NCBI GenBank assembly: GCA_944332295.1
Contig: CALVJR010000001.1
Span: 1-64,000, forward strand
Length of the DNA stretch: 64,000 nt
Direction: 5' to 3'
Source of the DNA: an uncultured Bacilli bacterium
GTDB lineage: Bacteria > Bacillota_I > Bacilli_A > RF39 > UBA660
Shown: positions 60,931 through 64,000 of the stretch, one piece after another
Numbering within the stretch: position 1 is the first letter of the stretch
How the letters are laid out: each line of letters begins with the position of its first letter
Position numbers and translations under genes: made by a program
Notes under the pieces: model-generated
The model's database searches: none
Told to the model about the DNA's origin: nothing
The model's input: only the letters and a program-made list of their open reading frames with translations

Positions 60931-61617
60931 ATGTTTTCAAATAAAAAAAAGAAAAATAAAATTATCACAGAAGAATATGATGATGTAGATTATGGTAATT
61001 ATGGAATAAATGACTTAGATTTTGAAGATGCAATTGAAGAAGAACCAAAATCAAAAAAAATTATTAATACAATTAGTGTCATCATATTAGCGCTAGCTAT
61101 TATGGTCGCAACAGATATGATAGCAGTAACAAAATACGATAAGGGACCATACTTTGCTATTCGTACTCAAATTTATGATGATGGAGGTACTCAGGTATTT
61201 TATGGACTAGGATATAAAGTAATAAAATATCATCAAGGACAAGGTAGAAGAGATACAGAATTAGGGCTTTGGTCTATGCCATATTCAGTAGAAAAAACAG
61301 AAATATCTGCACTAGATCTAGCAATTGAATTTAGAAACAAACCAGAAAAAACAGCCGAAAAGTTTACAGGACAATTTGTAGAAATCACAGGAAATATAAA
61401 ACAAATAGAAGATAATGAATTAATATTACAATATGATGACCCTGATAATATGTACACATTAAGAATAAATTGTCCTATGGCAGAAAAAACAAATCTTGAT
61501 GAATTAAAAGAAGAAACAGAAGTAACAATAATTGGCACTATAGAAAACTTTACCCTAGCAACTGACAATAATCCTAATATGGTAAATATGAGTAACTGTT
61601 TTATAAAAGAAAAGTAA
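60931..61617 (+). CDS. membrane protein with OB-fold (tRNA_anti-like) domain
   Basis: A 228-residue protein. An acidic cytoplasmic N-terminus (about 1-42) precedes one membrane helix (46-64). An extracytoplasmic region includes GPYFAIRTQIYDDGGTQVFYGLGYKVIKYH. The end is an OB-fold of the tRNA_anti-like kind (FVEITGNIKQIEDNELILQYDD...EVTIIGTIENF). Function unknown; such proteins are widespread in Firmicutes. Confidence 0.6.
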   Translation: MFSNKKKKNKIITEEYDDVDYGNYGINDLDFEDAIEEEPKSKKIINTISVIILALAIMVATDMIAVTKYDKGPYFAIRTQIYDDGGTQVFYGLGYKVIKYHQGQGRRDTELGLWSMPYSVEKTEISALDLAIEFRNKPEKTAEKFTGQFVEITGNIKQIEDNELILQYDDPDNMYTLRINCPMAEKTNLDELKEETEVTIIGTIENFTLATDNNPNMVNMSNCFIKEK

Positions 61618-61635
61618 AAAGAAAGAAGGCGTAGC

Positions 61636-62397
61636 ATGCATAATATAAATAATATAAGAAGAAACGCTGATAGAAAAAACAAAAAGATGACAGAAGATAT
61701 CAAAACAGAAACTGAAATTGATGATAAAACAAAAGAAGATATGATAAATATAGACTTAAGTAGAGATATAAAAGAACTAGGATTATCAGGTATAGTAAGT
61801 GGTAATTTAAAAAGAGCTGGAGTCAAGAATTTAAGAGATTTATTAAAATTAGATTATTGTAATTTAAAATATATTCATGGTATAGAATCTAAGGGAAAAA
61901 ATGAAATTTTAAATTTTGTTCACACTTTAGGATATACAATACAAAATGAACCTGATACTCTTAGTTACCAAGAAAAAAAAGAACAAGGACAAGCACTATT
62001 AGAAGATTATGGAATTCCAAGAAGCGTATGTTTACCATTATATCGAGCTGGTATATATACCATGAAGGCGTTAAAAGAAGATCCAGATGCAATAGAAAGA
62101 GTAAAATACTTTGGCCCTAAAAAGAAAGAAATATTACAATTATATTTAGATCAACCAGAGTCAATATCACAAAAAGAAAACCTAAGTCAACCAACAAAAA
62201 ATACCATGCTAAAACTAGAAAATGAAGAAATAAAAAAAAGAATAGAAACAAAGCAACAATTATTAGATGAATATGATAGACTAGTTACGGAAAGAGAAAA
62301 CTTGATGAAAAAAGAACGCGAATTAGATGAAAAAATAGATAAAATAAGAGGTGAAATATTTGCACAACCTAAACAATACACAAAACAACCAAAATAA
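61636..62397 (+). CDS. RpoA-CTD-like helix-hairpin-helix protein with coiled coil
   Basis: A 253-residue protein. Two regions, LGLSGIVSGNLKRAGVKNLRDLLKLDYCNLKYIHGIESKGKNEI (about 47-90) and YGIPRSVCLPLYRAGIYTMKALKEDPDAIERVKYFGPKKKEIL (about 124-166), each resemble the C-terminal domain of the RNA polymerase alpha subunit. That is a helix-hairpin-helix fold which binds DNA. A coiled coil fills the end. The role is unknown; transcription or DNA-repair contacts are possible. Confidence 0.55.
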   Translation: MHNINNIRRNADRKNKKMTEDIKTETEIDDKTKEDMINIDLSRDIKELGLSGIVSGNLKRAGVKNLRDLLKLDYCNLKYIHGIESKGKNEILNFVHTLGYTIQNEPDTLSYQEKKEQGQALLEDYGIPRSVCLPLYRAGIYTMKALKEDPDAIERVKYFGPKKKEILQLYLDQPESISQKENLSQPTKNTMLKLENEEIKKRIETKQQLLDEYDRLVTERENLMKKERELDEKIDKIRGEIFAQPKQYTKQPK

Positions 62398-62539
62398 TTT
62401 TGAGCAACTAAATCAAGAGATTGCCTATCTAGAACAAGAAATAAAAAAATTAAAGCAAGAAAACAAAGTACAAAAGATTAGAATAGAAAGAAAAAATCTA
62501 GAACTTCAAAAATACTGGTTAAAAATATTAGGTTTTTAA
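62360..62539 (+). CDS. small coiled-coil protein, unknown
   Basis: A frame overlapping the end of the previous gene. With TTG at 62360 (GAGGTG six bases upstream) it gives 59 residues; GTG 62351 is also possible. It is Asn/Gln-rich, then a heptad-like coiled coil (EQLNQEIAYLEQEIKKLKQEN). It may pair with the coiled coil of the upstream protein. Real, but of unknown function. Confidence 0.45.
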   Translation: MHNLNNTQNNQNNFEQLNQEIAYLEQEIKKLKQENKVQKIRIERKNLELQKYWLKILGF

Positions 62540-62675
62540 TGGAGAAAAGTATAAAAAGGTGCAATAAAAGAAAAGGGTTGCAGCTTCTTTAATGTCAAGC
62601 GTACTATTATGTAGATGAAAGAGAACAAAGCAATAGATAATGGAGCTTATGTATAGAAACTAACAAAATAAAGAT

Positions 62676-62699
62676 GAACTCATAGTAGTTCTTTTTTTG
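62676..62699 (+). terminator. terminator before the HD gene
   Basis: GAACT/AGTTC stem with a CATAGT loop, then T7. The rest of 62540-62742 shows only a TATAAT at about 62716 as a promoter element for the next gene. Confidence 0.65.
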
Positions 62700-62742
62700 A
62701 GAAGAAATTTATGATATAATAACTAAAGTTAAAGGAGTTACT

Positions 62743-63591
62743 ATGGGAAAAATAGAAAATGTCTGGACTTTTTATGAAAATGTAGTAAAAATAATATGGA
62801 GTAGGGAAGATGTTGCTAATGACTTTTTAAAACAGGCAATAACTAACATGCTATTAGAAAAAGAGTTAGAACAAGAACCTCTACTAAATGAGCAAATATA
62901 TGAAATGATACTATATCATAATTTAGGTTATTCTAACCAGAATTCGAGACAAAAGAGCATGGAAATACAGGAAATAGAAAAAATGATTACCATGTTACAA
63001 AAAAAGGATAGCAGTTTATTGTTATCACAAAAAGAGAATGATGAATTACTAAAAGTGATTGATTCATTTTCACAATTAAAAAATATTTTAAGGGCTGGAT
63101 GGATAAAGAGAAATGTTCCATTAGAATACCAAGAAACTGATACAGAACATACGATGCAAATGACATCTCTAGCAACTTCCATATTTAAAGGATACCCTGA
63201 CTTACAGTTAGATAGAAAGAAAGTCTATGAAATGATTTTGATTCATGAAATAGGGGAGCAAGTGGTAGGAGATATTAGAGAAGGAACGAAAGAACATCAA
63301 ACAAAACATTTACGGGAAGAACAAGCAGTAGTAAATGTTTTTGAAAATATAAAAAGCGGAGACTATTTTGTGAATTTATGGGAAGAGTTTGAAGAAAGAA
63401 AAACTGAAGAAGCAACTTTTACTTATCAATTAGATAAAATAGACCCGGTATTAAAAGCAAAGATATTAGATAAAGAATTAGGAAGAGATGATTTGTTTTT
63501 AGATTTCTTTAACTATGAAGAAGAAAGAAAAACATTTAAAGAGGGAAAAGTAAAAGAATTATTCTATTATATAAAAGAGAGGAGATTATAA
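62743..63591 (+). CDS. HD-domain (YfbR-like) phosphohydrolase with helical N-terminal extension
   Basis: A 282-residue protein. The last two thirds match HD hydrolases of the YfbR 5'-nucleotidase kind: ETDTEHTMQMTSLA, then LIHEIGEQVVGDI, and a late QLDKIDP. In the central motif the usual HD is HE (LIHEIGE), so metal binding may be altered. About 90 N-terminal residues form an extra helical region. AAAGGAG site; the gatC start follows the stop directly. Confidence 0.68.
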   Translation: MGKIENVWTFYENVVKIIWSREDVANDFLKQAITNMLLEKELEQEPLLNEQIYEMILYHNLGYSNQNSRQKSMEIQEIEKMITMLQKKDSSLLLSQKENDELLKVIDSFSQLKNILRAGWIKRNVPLEYQETDTEHTMQMTSLATSIFKGYPDLQLDRKKVYEMILIHEIGEQVVGDIREGTKEHQTKHLREEQAVVNVFENIKSGDYFVNLWEEFEERKTEEATFTYQLDKIDPVLKAKILDKELGRDDLFLDFFNYEEERKTFKEGKVKELFYYIKERRL

Positions 63592-63900
63592 ATGAACGAC
63601 AAATTAACAAAAGAAGAAGTATTACATGTTGCTCATCTAGCAAGAATTAAAGTAGATGATGACGAAATTGAAAAATATCAAGTAGAGTTAAAACAACTTT
63701 TAAATGATGTAGATAAAATTAAAGATGTAGAAGGATACGATGAAGAAAGAATGATTGCTCCATGGCCAAAAGATACGATATTAAGAGAAGATGAACCAGG
63801 AGAAATGCTAAATCCTAAGGAAGTATTAAAAAATGCTCCAAAACATAGTGGAAATTATATTGAAGTACCAATCGTAATTAGTGAGAGTGAGGGTGCCTAA
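63592..63900 (+). CDS. gatC: Asp/Glu-tRNA(Asn/Gln) amidotransferase subunit C
   Basis: A 102-residue GatC. KLTKEEVLHVAHLARIKVDDDEIEKYQVELKQLLNDVDKIKDVE has the family helix pattern, and the following PWPKDTILREDEPGE matches the conserved middle. GatC stabilises the GatCAB complex that amidates Glu-tRNA(Gln) and Asp-tRNA(Asn). It starts directly after the HD gene and is followed by gatA, one base after its stop. Confidence 0.95.
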   Translation: MNDKLTKEEVLHVAHLARIKVDDDEIEKYQVELKQLLNDVDKIKDVEGYDEERMIAPWPKDTILREDEPGEMLNPKEVLKNAPKHSGNYIEVPIVISESEGA

Positions 63901-63901
63901 G

Positions 63902-64000
63902 ATGAAATATTTAGATAAAACAATCGAGGAGATTCACGAGGCCTTAAAGAAAAAAGAAATCAAACCAATAGACCTAGTAGAAGAATCATTTGAAAGAATC
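63902..64000 (+). CDS. gatA: Asp/Glu-tRNA amidotransferase subunit A, 5' end only
   Basis: The first 33 codons of GatA (MKYLDKTIEEIHEALKKKEI, then KPIDLVEESFERI), cut by the right edge of the window. GatA is the amidase subunit that frees ammonia from glutamine. Its N-terminal helical segment and its place after gatC make the call secure; the catalytic Ser-cis-Ser-Lys part lies beyond the window. Confidence 0.92.
   Translation, partial: MKYLDKTIEEIHEALKKKEIKPIDLVEESFERI

Overview
The window is low-GC, Gram-positive-type (Bacillota) chromosome. The evidence is an AT-rich sequence, strong AGGAGG-like ribosome sites, intrinsic terminators with long T runs, a sortase with a matching wall-anchored protein, PcrA/LigA/GatCA housekeeping genes, and serine-recombinase elements like those of gut Bacilli and Clostridia. 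The code is standard: tsaE ends on TGA, tryptophan is TGG, and long genes such as pcrA and ligA have no in-frame TGA. I cannot name the species; an uncultured gut Bacilli lineage is my best guess.

Left chromosome (1-13130): the t6A cluster tsaE-tsaB-rimI-tsaD; a fucO-FIST-aldehyde dehydrogenase operon; an HD hydrolase; two membrane proteins (a DUF975/CmpB-type fusion and a metallophosphoesterase); a flavodoxin-like protein; a DUF362 protein; a zinc-ribbon membrane protein.

Centre (13186-45601): one NitT/TauT-type ABC importer operon (binding protein, ATPase, permease) has been broken three times, once in each gene, by three different integrated elements of about 9.0, 10.0 and 11.0 kb. Each carries its own large serine recombinase against one end, and each junction shows a short shared core flanked by inverted arms. 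Removing the three inserts restores three intact frames of 331, 248 and 267 codons that overlap end to start as a normal operon. Element 1 carries a large HEPN-like protein, an XRE repressor, a cluster of zinc-ribbon/membrane/lipoprotein genes, and a RepA-like ATPase. Element 2 is replicon-like (DnaB-type ATPase, candidate initiator, SSB-like protein, small resolvase with candidate res sites) and carries a ClpP-type protease and surface-protein cargo. Element 3 is mobilizable: a MOBV relaxase, a candidate oriT with the MOBV nick sequence, a Fic/VbhA-type toxin-antitoxin pair, two XRE regulators and membrane cargo. Its recombinase appears to start at an ATA codon.

Right chromosome (45602-64000): a metal-dependent hydrolase-like protein, a YfcE-type phosphodiesterase and a NUDIX hydrolase; a thioester/SpaA surface protein with its sortase; pcrA with two tandem nucleotidyltransferases; a BI-1 family protein; ligA; a transglutaminase-like protein; an OB-fold membrane protein; an RpoA-CTD-like protein; an HD hydrolase; gatC and the start of gatA. 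I saw no tRNA, rRNA, CRISPR array or known riboswitch.
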